A stretch of DNA of 64,000 nt from Oscarella lobularis (taxonomy: Eukaryota; Porifera; Homoscleromorpha; Homosclerophorida; Oscarellidae). A program made the translations under genes and the position numbers. Shown here piece after piece: positions 11,800 to 24,212 of this stretch (position 1 is the first letter of the stretch; each line of letters begins with the position of its first letter). The notes under the pieces were generated by a model. It was given only the letters and a program-made list of their open reading frames with translations, made no database searches and was not told the origin of the DNA. The stretch is from contig NC_089175.1 in assembly GCF_947507565.1 (NCBI RefSeq), forward strand, positions 4,081,733 through 4,145,732, read 5' to 3'.

Positions 11800-12097
11800 C
11801 AGTACACCCAAACCTAAATGTATATATATATATATGTATATGGTATATGAATTTTATGAGCAGTTATTTCTCGTAGGTCTTTTTCACATTCGTCGTCTTT
11901 CTCGTCTGAATTCTCTCGCATGTCACTTGCCGGAGACAACCAGTTTGGCGTTCAAGTTGCATCGCAAGAAATTCGCCGTTGAGAAGCTCTACCTGCCGCC
12001 GGACGCGTCCGAGACGGCCAGTCGATCGAAGGGCAGTGGTGGTAGCGCGAGCTGTGGTAGTGGAACGCACGCGGGAAAAGCTGCGTTGGAGTTCTAG
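11439..12097 (+). pseudogene. ELP4: 3' end of an ELP4 (Elongator subunit 4) gene
   Basis: Three exons, 11439-11598, 11654-11762 and 11877-12097 (stop TAG), encode about 162 C-terminal residues. Recognisable ELP4 (PAXNEB family, RecA-like subunit of the Elongator tRNA-modification complex) signatures are SLGSPLW, LRGLVRSSYAVALVTIPTH, LESFEGSEKEKNPVYKDYHG and LAFKLHRKKFAVEKLYLPPD. ELP4 proteins are normally around 400 residues, so more than half is missing. Only about 230 bp separate the first recognisable exon from the VWA7 break at 11208, too little for the missing exons, and I could not place any there. No stop or frameshift is seen in what remains. Most likely a fragment carried in with the inserted segment. 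Confidence 0.75.
11768..11836. repeat. (GA)n and (TA)n microsatellites in the last ELP4 intron
   Basis: A GA dinucleotide run of about 13 repeats (11768-11796) is followed by a TA-rich run (about 11821-11836). Both lie in the intron between the last two ELP4 exons and lengthen it beyond the roughly 50 bp typical of this window. Confidence 0.85.
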
Positions 12098-12398
12098 AGG
12101 GGGAGAATCCGCTGAGGCAGAGCGAGACGTCAATACCTATTAATCTTTCTGACGGCTATTTCTTTCCTATTCCAATCTATGCCTTTTTACGAGGCTTCCA
12201 CGAAACACCCAAATCGCTATGATGCCATTCCAAATTGCTATTGCGAAATATATTAACATATAGAGATTAGATTTGTGTGTGTATGGGGAAGGGAAGTATC
12301 GAGTCGGGGATTCGGAGCAGCCGTTCTTTGCGGCCTATGAAATTTCTCCATCATTTTGCTCGAACTAAGCCGAGTCGAGCGTACAATATTTGTAATAG
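12098..12398. other. spacer between ELP4 fragment and the Roc-COR gene
   Basis: No gene assigned. An ATG at about 12281 opens a frame of some 40 codons reaching the first ankyrin exon, but in a different frame from the ankyrin repeat. The true 5' end of the downstream gene is therefore unresolved and may be missing. Confidence 0.4.
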
Positions 12399-15300
12399 TA
12401 TGGGTGGACTCCTCTGCATCATGCCTGCAAGAGTGGAAACATTTTTGGAATGAAATGGCTTGTGGAACACAACGCTGATATCAATAGCGTCGACAGGGTT
12501 AGAAGATTTCACTTGTGATACTTTTATTCTTATTTCATCTTCAGAAGGGTGAAACGCCTTTTATGTGGGCGTGTCGAAGTCACATCAATCGTTTAGCGAA
12601 AGTTCGCTACTTGTGTGAAAAAGGAGCTGACTGTCAAGCAAAAGATCACGTGAGATGTTGTTTATTTGCTACAAATTCAACAAATCGCCGTCTTTTTTAT
12701 TCAGGAAGGGAAGACGGCTTTGTTTCATGCCAAGTGTGAAGATGACGAAGTGAAAGATGTTCTTTGATATCTTGTCATTGAGAAAGGCATTGATATCAAT
12801 TCTGTTGATAAGGTCGCATTCTTACGATATTTTGCATTTTTGTTTGTTAATCCTATTTTAGGAGGGAACGACACCCTTATTGGACGCATGTTATTATAAT
12901 CCTTCTTTCCTTGTCATTCAGCAACTAATTGAATTAGGAGCTGACCTTTTTGTCAGAAATAAGGTTAGTCAGAATTCTCATTTCTCAATCGTTCTCTATT
13001 CAAATCTTTGTAGAGAAAACAAAATGCATTGCATAAGGTTGCAAAAAGCTATCAAAGCGTAGACGCATCAGTTATTGATCTATTGATTAAGAAGGGTGTT
13101 GACGTCACGTGTCAAGATCAGGTGACGTGATTTTCTTGTAAATTAGAAAGAATCTATAAACGTGAATTTCAGTACGGATTGACACCTTATGAGGTGGCAC
13201 GTGATGGTTACATTCGAGCTCTCCTTCGACGTCATCATTTTGATTCAGTTCCCTTATGTATTTATTTTAATAGGACGCCGCCCGATTTTCCGTTCTTCAA
13301 CGAGAAACGGTTCGTCCGGATTCTATTAAATTCTGCGTAGTTGGCAGCAAAATGGCGGGAAAAACGACGTACGTGAATTCTCTTCTTCAACTCAATCAAC
13401 CTCTATCCAAGAACGAAGATCGTACGCCGGGCGTGGAAATTCACAATTGCCAAATTCCTGGAGTTGGCAAAGGATCGGCGTGGGACTTTGGGGCCCAACC
13501 CACATCCCACAGTGCACACGGTCTCTTCTTTCAAAAGTCCAATACATTGTTCATTCTTGTCCTTCCTGTTCGGAAAGGAGAAAAGATGACGTCAGAAAGG
13601 ATTCTTCGTCTTCTAGAAAAGGGACGATTTTGGTGTGCATTCTCTAAAGCTGCATTGAGAACGCTTCCGCCTCACTTGAAATCACGCATTCGCCTTCTTG
13701 TGATCTTCAATCTAATTGGTTTCAATGAGGAGGCGGGAGTTGAAGTGAGGTTCGAGCTGAAACGAATCGCCGAAATTCTTCAAAACGAATTTGGAGACAC
13801 TTTTGAAATTTCAGGCGTGCTTGAAATGGATTGCAGCAAGCGCCAATCAGATCGGATGAACGACTGTCGAAAGAAACTGAAATATATCCGCGAAAAAATG
13901 CTAGAGGTAATAGCTGAGTCGTCTTTAGTACTTTATCTTTAAAATTTATCTTTGCACACCGACAGACAGCGGATGATGTCCCTAAACTGTGCCATGCCAT
14001 TGAGCAGTATCTTTCTCTTCCCAATGAGAAGAGAAAGAATCCACTGGCGTATTTTCTGACAGCTGATGAATTTGAAAAGTGGGTTGCTGAAAAAGTTGGC
14101 ATCAAATTGGCTGAGGACGAGAAAAAAGTGGCCGTGGAGTATCTAGACTCGTCTGGAATAGTGAGTAAATCTTATATATTTATTTGTGAATCATACATTA
14201 TGTTTACGTAGATAATTAATCTTGGTCGTCGAATTTGCCTACAGCCTATCTGGCTTTGTCACAGTGTGATCGGTCCTCTTCTCGCTCCGCCCTATTTCGT
14301 TGTCGCTATGCCTGCCACAAAATTCGGCAGAGCGTCAAAAAAAGATATCCAATCGGCTCTGACGAATTTCGGAAATTATCTCAAGCAAAAGGGCAACCCG
14401 TCTCCATTTGTGGTGACAGCCGACGAAGCAATTGAAATTCTTCGCTACTTGGAACTGTGCATTCCAATGGAAAAGGAGCCAGGAGTGTATCAGATTCCAG
14501 CACTTCTTGACGATTCAATTCCTCGCGACGCCTGGGTTGAAGATTCGACGCTGGACGTGTATCGTGGCCAACGATACGAGTGCGCGCGTTGCGTCGACAT
14601 CATCTCGCCGTCGTCATTCGTCGTCTTTCAATGTCGTTCTTTTTTTCTGGAAAACGTAAGCCACCGGGCGTGGAAGGACGGCGTAAAATTGGTGAAAATT
14701 GTAGGCGACAAAGTAATTGAATGCCTCATCGAATCCGGAATAAAGAAGGAGCACTGCTGCATTGACACCATTCTTCGCTGGTCGAGCAAAGCCGACTGCG
14801 AAAGAGTGGCTAAAGAATTCCTCGACGAGCTCAAAGCGATTATCGCGAAGGCGTGCGATGAGGGAAGCCCGGGTGTCATACTCAATTGGTTCTATTTGGA
14901 CAGTACTCATCTCAAACAACTTGACGAAGATCCGGCTATTTATTCATCGAGCGAAGTCGATCAAAAGGTCAATGCCGCGGCTTTCAATAATTTCTTGTTT
15001 TCAAATCGCCCGGAAAAATGGAATCGTTCGTCTATTAGAGACCTGGTGATTATGGAAGAGAAGCCAAAGGTAATCATTTCAATCAGAAGAATGTCTTTTT
15101 GAATTTCTCTCGTACTAGAGCACAGCCGTTTCTGTGGATTCTCCTCCGACTCGCTTTTCAACAGGTGCCCGCTCCGAGTATTTTCCCGACGACGATGAGT
15201 TGTCAGACCATGTGATCATGGAAGAGAAGCACGAGGTAATTATTTAGACAAGCAATGCGGGATATTCAATATCTCTTATCTTTAGCATGACCCGGTTTCT

Positions 15301-15811
15301 CAGCAAACTTTCTTCGCTTCGGGTACACGCTCCGATTCTCCCGCTAAAGATTCTTTTTCCGACGACGATGAGTTGGTATCAGACCAGGCGATCATGCAAG
15401 AGAAGCAAGAGGTAATGATTTAGACAGCAATGTGGGATATTCAATATCTCTTATATTTAGCATGACGCGGTTTCTCAGCAAACTTTCTTCGCTTCAGGTG
15501 CACACTCCGATTCTCCCGCTAAAGATTCTGATTCTTTTCCCGGCGACGACGAGTTGCTTACGGACCAGGTGATAACAGCGTGCTCTCGCGTCCGAGGATC
15601 ACTCTGGGAAGAAATTGGCGCTTGCGTCATTGATTTGGACGCAATCAAACAGATCCGCGGTAGCCACCCCTTACGTATGAAGATGGTGCTCGATTCGTGG
15701 AAAACAGCAAAATCACCAACTGTAGGTGAGCTTCTACATTGGCTTGAGGAGGTTGGCGTTAACCGAACGGTTATCAAAACAAAATACAAAGACCTATATG
15801 GACGTAAGTAA
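12399..15811 (+). pseudogene. ankyrin-Roc-COR-Death protein gene (one in-frame stop)
   Basis: Phase-0 ankyrin exons: 12399-12497, 12545-12649, 12705-12812, 12862-12963, 13014-13121 and 13173 onward, each close to one repeat. The Roc GTPase exon is 13274-13906 (P-loop GSKMAGKTTYV; switch-II-like WDFGAQ). COR-region exons are 13966-14160 and 14212-15069, then acidic linker exons 15119-15235 and 15286-15411, then 15461-15811 with a linker and Death domain (GSLWEEIGACV, MVLDSWKTAKSPTVGELLHWL). This order resembles DAPK1 without kinase. Exon 3 contains TGA at 12765-12767 inside an otherwise good repeat; because the exon is exactly 36 codons in phase 0, skipping it would restore the frame. The join from the last ankyrin exon to Roc would need a 26-bp intron or contain a frameshift. 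The final stop overlaps a strong donor (GTAAGT at 15804), so a further exon (possibly 15978 on) could exist. Probably inactive, or rescued by exon skipping. Confidence 0.65.
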
Positions 15812-16266
15812 CCAGTTTTTTTTATTTTTATTTCTGTTCTTTATCGTTTTGGCAAGCTGTGCTATTTGTATAAGGTATCGTTTTCTGATATTTTGCTAAC
15901 TGTGACCATTTTTACTTTATATTTTTTCGTTATTTTTCGTTAAGATTATATCCATATGTCAATTCCCGTACGTGTAGGCGTCCAACGCACGGAAAGACGT
16001 CGAAATGAAGAAGGAGTCGGCTGAAAAGGACCATGAACAGCAAAGGAAAGACAAAGACTCCGCAGCCGTCGAGAATGAACAGGAAACGGGGAGCGGGATC
16101 TCCCTTTGGGAAACCAACTGAGGAAATGTCGAAGAATCGAGACCACGTTCGACGAACAAGCACTACATCGCTTTGCGATCGACGCATCACAAGCTGAATC
16201 ACGTCGCTCTTCGCCAAGTTCTCATCGCCTCCATTCTGGAAAGTTCGTGTGTCTCTTTCAATCGAA
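15812..16266. other. spacer before the satellite
   Basis: No gene recognised. A possible acceptor at 15976-15977 followed by a short Arg-rich frame could be a last exon of the preceding gene, but this is weak. The 45-bp satellite begins abruptly at about 16267. Confidence 0.4.
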
Positions 16267-19200
16267 GGTACGTACACCGCCATATATACACCGCTTGCCG
16301 GAATATATACACCGCCTGCCGGAATATATACACCGCCTGCCGGCGGAGTACGTACACCACTTGCCGCAATATATACACCGCCTGCCGGCGGAGTACGTAC
16401 ACCACTTGCCGTAATATATACACCGCCTGCCGGCGGAGTACGTACACCACTTGCAGGAATATATACACCGCCTGCCAGCGGAGTACGTACACCACGTGCC
16501 GTAATATATACACCGCCTGCCGGCGGAGTACGTACACCACTTGCCGTAATATATACACCGCCTGCCGGCGGAGTACGTACACCACTTGCCGTAATATATA
16601 CACCGCCTGCCGGCGGAGTACGTACACCACTTGCCGTAATATATACACCGCCTGCCGGCGGAGTACGTACACCACTTGCAGGAATATATACACCGCCTGC
16701 CTGCGGAGTACGTACACCACTTGCCGTAATATATACACCGCCTGCCGGCGGAGTACGTACACCACTTGCAGGAATATATACACCGCCTGCCGGCGGAGTA
16801 CGTACACCACTTGCCGTAATATATACACCGCCTGCCGGCGGAGTACGTACACCACTTGCCGTAATATATACACCGCCTGCCGGCGGAGTACGTACACCAC
16901 TTGCAGGAATATATACACCGCCTGCCAGCGGAGTACGTACACCACGTGCCGTAATATATACACCGCCTGCCGGCGGAGTACGTACACCACTTGCAGGAAT
17001 ATATACACCGCCTGCCGGCGGAGTACGTACACCACTTGCAGGAATATATACACCGCCTGCCGGCGGAGTACGTACACCACTTGCAGGAATATATACACCG
17101 CCTGCCAGCGGAGTACGTACACCACGTGCCGTAATATATACACCGCCTGCCGGCGGAGTACGTACACCACTTGCCGTAATATATACACCGCCTGCCGGCG
17201 GAGTACGTACACCACTTGCAGGAATATATACACCGCCTGCCAGCGGAGTGCGTACACCACGTGCCGTAATATACACCGCCTGCCGGCGGAGTACGTACAC
17301 CACTTGCCGTAATATATACACCGCCTGTCGGCGGAGTACGTACACCACTTGCCGTAATATATACACCGCCTACCGGCGGAGTACGTACACCACTTGCCGG
17401 AATATATACACCGCCTGCCGGCGGAGTACGTACACCACTTGCAGGAATATATACACCGCCTGCCAGCGGAGTGCGTACACCACGTGCCTTAATATATACA
17501 CCGCCTGCCGGCGGAGTACGTACACCACTTGCCTTAATATATACACCGCGTGCCGGCGGAGTACGTACACCACTTGCCGGAATATATACATCGTCTGCCG
17601 GCGGAGTACGTACACCACTTGCCGGAATATATACACCGCCTGCCGGCGGAGTACGTACACCACTTGCCGGAATATATACATCGCCTGCCGGAATATATAC
17701 ACCGCCTTCCGGCGGAGTACGTACACCGCTTGCCGTAATATATACACCGCCTGCCGGCGGAGTACGTACACCACTTGCAGGAATATATACACCGCCTGCC
17801 AGCGGAGTACGTACACCACGTGCCGTAATATATACACCGCCTGCCGGAGGAGTACGTACACCACTTGCCGGAATATATACACCGCCTGCCGGCGGAGTAC
17901 GTACACCACTTGCCGGAATATATACACCGCCTGCCGGCGGAGTACGTACACCACTTGCAGGAATATATACACCGCCTGCCAGCGGAGTACGTACACCACG
18001 TGCCGTAATATATACACCGCATGCCAGCGGAGTACGTACACCACTTGCAGGAATATATACACCGCCTGCCGGCGGAGTACGTACACCACTTGCCGTAATA
18101 TATACACCGCCTGCCAGCGGAGTACGTACACCACGTGCCGGAATATATACACCGCCTGCCGGCGGAGTACGTACACCACGTGCCGTAATATATACACCAC
18201 CTGCCGGCGGAGTACGTACACCACTTGCCGTAATATATACACCGCCTGCCGGCGGAGTACGTACACCACTTGCAGGAATATATACACCGCCTGCCAGCGG
18301 AGTACGTACACCACGTGCCGTAATATATACACCGCCTGCCGGCGGAGTACGTACACCACTTGCCGTAATATATACACCGCCTACCGGCGGAGTACGTACA
18401 CCACTTGCAGGAATATATACACCGCCTGCCGGCGGAGTACGTACACCACTTGCCGTAATATATACACCGCCTGCCGGCGGAGTACGTACACCACTTGCCG
18501 TAATATATACACCGCCTGCCGGCGGAGTACGTACACCACTTTCTGGAATATATAGACCGCCTGCCAGCGGAGTACGTACACCACCTGCCGTAATATATAC
18601 ACCGCCTGCCGGCGGAGTACGTACACCACTTGCCGTAATATATACACCGCCTGCCAGCGGAGTACGTACACCACTTGCAGGAATATATACACCGCCTTCC
18701 AGCGGAGTACGTACACCACGTGCCGCAATATATACACTGCCTGCCGGAATATATACACCGCCTTCCGGCGGAGTACGTACACCACTTGCCGTAATATATA
18801 CACCGCCTACCGGCGGAGTACGTACACCACTTGCAGGAATATATACACCGCCTACCGGCGGAGTACGTACACCACTTGCCGTAATATATACACCGCCTAC
18901 CTGCGGAGTACGTACACCAATTGCCGTAATATATACACCGCCTACCGGCGGAGTACGTACACCACTTGCCGTAATATATACACCGCCTGCCGGCGGAGTA
19001 CGTACACCACTCTCCGTAATATATACACCGCCTGCCGGAATATATACACCGCCTGCCGGAATATATACACCGCCTGCCGGCGGAGTACGTACACCACTTG
19101 CCGTAATATATACACCGCTTGCCTGCGGAGTACGTACACCACTTGCCGTAATATATACACCGCCTGCCCACGGAGTACGTTCACCACTTGCCGTAATATA

Positions 19201-20059
19201 TACACCGCATGCCGGAATATATACACCGCCTGCCGGCGGAGTACGTACACCACGTGCCGGAATATATACACCGCCTGCCGGCGGAGTACGTACACCACTT
19301 GCAGGAATATATACGCCGCCTGTCGGCGGAGTACGTACACCACTTGCCGTATTATATACACCGCCTGCCGGCGGAGTACGTACACCACTTCCCGTAATAT
19401 ATACACCGCCTGCCGGCTGAGTACGAGCACCACTTCCCGTAATATATACACCGCCTGCCGGCGGAGTACGTACACCACTTGCCGTAATATATACACCGCC
19501 TGCCTGCGGAGTACGTACACCACTTGCCGGAATATATACACCGCCTGCCGGCGGAGTACGTACACCACTTGCCGTAATATATACACCGCCCTCCGGAATA
19601 TATACACCGCCTGCCGGAATGTTTACATCGCCTGCCGTAATATAAACACCGCCTGCCGGCGGAGTACGTACACCACTTGCCGTAATATATACACCGCCTG
19701 CCGGCGGAGTACGTACACCACTTGCCGGAATATATACACCGCCTGCCGGAATATATACACCGCCTGCCGGCGGAGTACGTACACAACTTGCCGTAATATA
19801 TACACCGCCTGCCGGCGGAGTACGTACACCACTTGCCGGAATATATACACCGCCTGCCGGAATATATACATCGCCTGCCTGAATATATACACCGCCTGCC
19901 GGCGGAGTACGTACACCACTTGCCGTAATATATACACCGCCTGCCGGCGGAGTACGTACACCACTTGCCGTAATATATACACGGCCTGCCGGCGGAGTAC
20001 GTACACCACTTGCAGGAATATATACACCGCCTGCCAGCGGAGTACGTACACCACGTGCC

Positions 20060-22318
20060 GTATTATATACACCGCCTGCCGGCGGAGTACGTACACCACT
20101 TGCCGTAATATATACACCGCCTGCCGGCGGAGTACGTACACCACTTGCCGTAATATATACACCGCCTGCCGGCGGAGTACGTTCACCGTAATATATACAC
20201 CGCCTGCCAGCGGAGTACGTACACCACTTGCCGGAATATATACATCGCCTGCCGGAATATATACACCGCCTTCCGGCGGAGTACGTACACCGCTTGCCGT
20301 AATATATACACCGCCTGCCAGCGGAGTACGTACACCACGTGCCGTAATATATACACCGCCTGCCGGCGGAGTACGTACACCACTTGCCGTAATATATACA
20401 CCGCCTGCCGGCGGAGTACGTACACCACTTGCCGTAATATATACACCGCCTGCCGGCGGAGTACGTACACCACTTGCCGTAATATATACACCGCATGCCG
20501 GAATATATACACCGCCTGCCGGCGGAGTACGTACACCACTTGCCGTAATATATACACCGCCTGCCGGCGGAGTACGTTCACCACTTGCCGTAATATATAC
20601 ACCGCATGCCGGAATATATACACCGCCTGCCGGCGGAGTACGTACACCACTTGCCGGAATATATACACCGCCTGCCGGAATATATACATCGCCTGCCGGA
20701 ATATATACACCGCCTGCCGGCGGAGTACGTACACCACTTGCCGTAATATATACACCGCCTGCCGTAATATATAGACCGCCTGCCGTAATATATACACCGC
20801 CTGCCGGCGGAGTACGTACACCACTTGCCGTAATATATACACTGCCTGCCGTAATATATAGACCGCCTGCCGTAATATATACACCGCCTGCCGTCGGAGT
20901 ACGTACACCACTTGCCGTAATATAGCCTGCCGGAATATATACACCGCCTGCCGGAATATATACATCGCCTGCCGGAATATATACACCGCCTGCCGGCGGA
21001 GTACGTACACCACTTGCCGTAATATACACCGCCTGCCGGCGGAGTACGTACACCACTTGCCGTAATATATACACCACCTGCCGGCCGAGTACGTACACCG
21101 CTTGCCGTAATATATACACCGCCTGCCAGCGGAGTACGTACACCACGTGCCGTAATATATACACCGACTGCCGGCGGAGTACGTACACCACTTGCCGTAA
21201 TATATGCACCGCCTGCCGGCGGAGTACGTACACCACGTGCCGGAATATATACACCGCCTGCCGGCGGAGTACGTACACCACTTGCAGGAATATATACGCC
21301 GCCTGCCGGCGGAGTACGTACACCACTTGCAGGAATATATACACCGCCTTCCGGCGGAGTGCGTACACCACGTGCCGTAATATATACACCGCCTGCCGGC
21401 GGAGTACGTACACCACTTGCCGTAATATATACACCGCCTGCCTGCGGAATACGTACACCAGTTGCCTTAATATATACACCGCCTGCCGGCGGAGTACGTA
21501 CACCACGTGCCGGAATATATACACCGCCTTCCGGCGGAGTACGTACACCACTTGCCGTAATATATACACCGCCTGCCGGCGGAGTACGTACACCACTTGC
21601 CGTAATATATACACCGCCTGCCCACGGAGTACGTTCACCACTTGCCGTAATATATACACCGCATGCCGGAATATATATACCGCCTGCCGGCGGAGTACGT
21701 ACACCACTTGCAGGAATATATACACCGCCTGCCGGAATATATACACCGCCTGCCGGCGGAGTACGTACACCACTTGCCGGAATATATACACCGCCTGCCG
21801 GCGGAGTACGTACACCACTTGCCGTAATATATACACCGCTTGCCGTAATATATAGACCGCCTGCCGTAATATATACACCGCCTGCCGGAGGAGTACGTAC
21901 ACAACTTGCCGTAATATATACACCGCCTACCGGCGGAGTACGTACACCGTAATATATACACCGACTGCCAGCGGAGTACGTACACCACTTGCCGGAATAT
22001 ATACATCGCCTGCCGGAATATATACACCGCCCTCCGGCGGAGTACGTACACCGCTTGCCGTAATATATACACAACCTGCCGGCGGAGTACGTACACCACT
22101 TGCCGTAATATATACACCGCCTGCCGGCGGAGTACGTACACAACTTGCCGTAATATATACACCGCCTGCAGGCGAAGTACGTACACCACTTTCCGTAATA
22201 TATACACCGCCTGCCGGCGGAGTACGTACACCACTTGCCGGAATATATACACCGCTTGCCGTAATATATAGACCGCCTGCCGTAATATATACACCGCCTG
22301 CCGGAGGAGTACGTACAC
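20060..22318. repeat. higher-order duplication in satellite block 1, copy a
   Basis: About 2.26 kb repeated almost identically at 24213-26471 (offset 4153 bp), including rare variants such as CGTTCACCGTAATATA (20181 and 24334) and a GTGCG variant (21360 and 25513). A sub-part (20560-21262) recurs at 22926-23628 (offset 2366 bp). Extents were judged by matching rare unit variants by eye. Confidence 0.8.
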
Positions 22319-24212
22319 AACTTGCCGTAATATATACACCGCCTGCCGTAATATATAGACCGCCTGCCGTAATATATACACCGCCTGCCGGCGGAGTACG
22401 TACACCACTTGCCGTAATATATACACCGCCTGCCGGAATATATACATCGCCTGCCGGAATATATACACCGCCTGCCGGCGGACTACGTACACCACTCTCC
22501 GTAATATAGCCTGCCGGAATATATACACCGCCTGCCGGAATATATACACCGCCTGCCGGCGGAGTACGTACACAACTTGCCGTAATATATACACCGCCTA
22601 CCGGCGGAGTACGTACACCGTAATATATACACCGACTGCCAGCGGAGTACGTACACCACTTGCCGGAATATATACATCGCCTGCCGGAATATATACACCG
22701 CCCTCCGGCGGAGTACGTACACCGCTTGCCGTAATATATACACAACCTGCCGGCGGAGTACGTACACCACTTGCCGTAATATATACACCGCCTGCCAGCG
22801 GAGTACGTACACCACGTGCCGTAATATATACACCGCCTGCCGGCGGAGTACGTACACCACTTGCCGTAATATATACACCGCCTGCCGGCGGAGTACGTAC
22901 ACCACTTGCCGTAATATATACACCGCCTGCCGGCGGAGTACGTTCACCACTTGCCGTAATATATACACCGCATGCCGGAATATATACACCGCCTGCCGGC
23001 GGAGTACGTACACCACTTGCCGGAATATATACACCGCCTGCCGGAATATATACATCGCCTGCCGGAATATATACACCGCCTGCCGGCGGAGTACGTACAC
23101 CACTTGCCGTAATATATACACCGCCTGCCGTAATATATAGACCGCCTGCCGTAATATATACACCGCCTGCCGGCGGAGTACGTACACCACTTGCCGTAAT
23201 ATATACACTGCCTGCCGTAATATATAGACCGCCTGCCGTAATATATACACCGCCTGCCGTCGGAGTACGTACACCACTTGCCGTAATATAGCCTGCCGGA
23301 ATATATACACCGCCTGCCGGAATATATACATCGCCTGCCGGAATATATACACCGCCTGCCGGCGGAGTACGTACACCACTTGCCGTAATATACACCGCCT
23401 GCCGGCGGAGTACGTACACCACTTGCCGTAATATATACACCACCTGCCGGCCGAGTACGTACACCGCTTGCCGTAATATATACACCGCCTGCCAGCGGAG
23501 TACGTACACCACGTGCCGTAATATATACACCGACTGCCGGCGGAGTACGTACACCACTTGCCGTAATATATGCACCGCCTGCCGGCGGAGTACGTACACC
23601 ACGTGCCGGAATATATACACCGCCTGCCGGAGGAGTACGTACACAACTTGCCGTAATATATACACCGCCTGCCGTAATATATAGACCGCCTGCCGTAATA
23701 TATACACCGCCTGCCGGCGGAGTACGTACACCACTTGCCGTAATATATACACCGCCTGCCGGAATATATACATCGCCTGCCGGAATATATACACCGCCTG
23801 CCGGCGGACTACGTACACCACTCTCCGTAATATAGCCTGCCGGAATATATACACCGCCTGCCGGAATATATACACCGCCTGCCGGCGGAGTACGTACACA
23901 ACTTGCCGTAATATATACACCGCCTACCGGCGGAGTACGTACACCGTAATATATACACCGACTGCCAGCGGAGTACGTACACCACTTGCCGGAATATATA
24001 CATCGCCTGCCGGAATATATATACCGCCCTCCGGCGGAGTACGTACACCGCTTGCCGTAATATATACACAACCTGCCGGCGGAGTACGTACACCACTTGC
24101 CGTAATATATACACCGCCTGCCTGCGGAGTACGTACACCACTTGCCGTAATATATACACCGCCTGCCGGAATATATACACCGCCTGCCGGCGGAGTACGT
24201 ACACCACTTGCC

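Noticed and set aside
16258-20496. Very long open frames (up to about 1400 codons) in the 45-bp satellite
   Set aside because: The unit length is a multiple of three and lacks stops in several frames, so long frames arise automatically on both strands; no starts, splice sites or domains support a gene.
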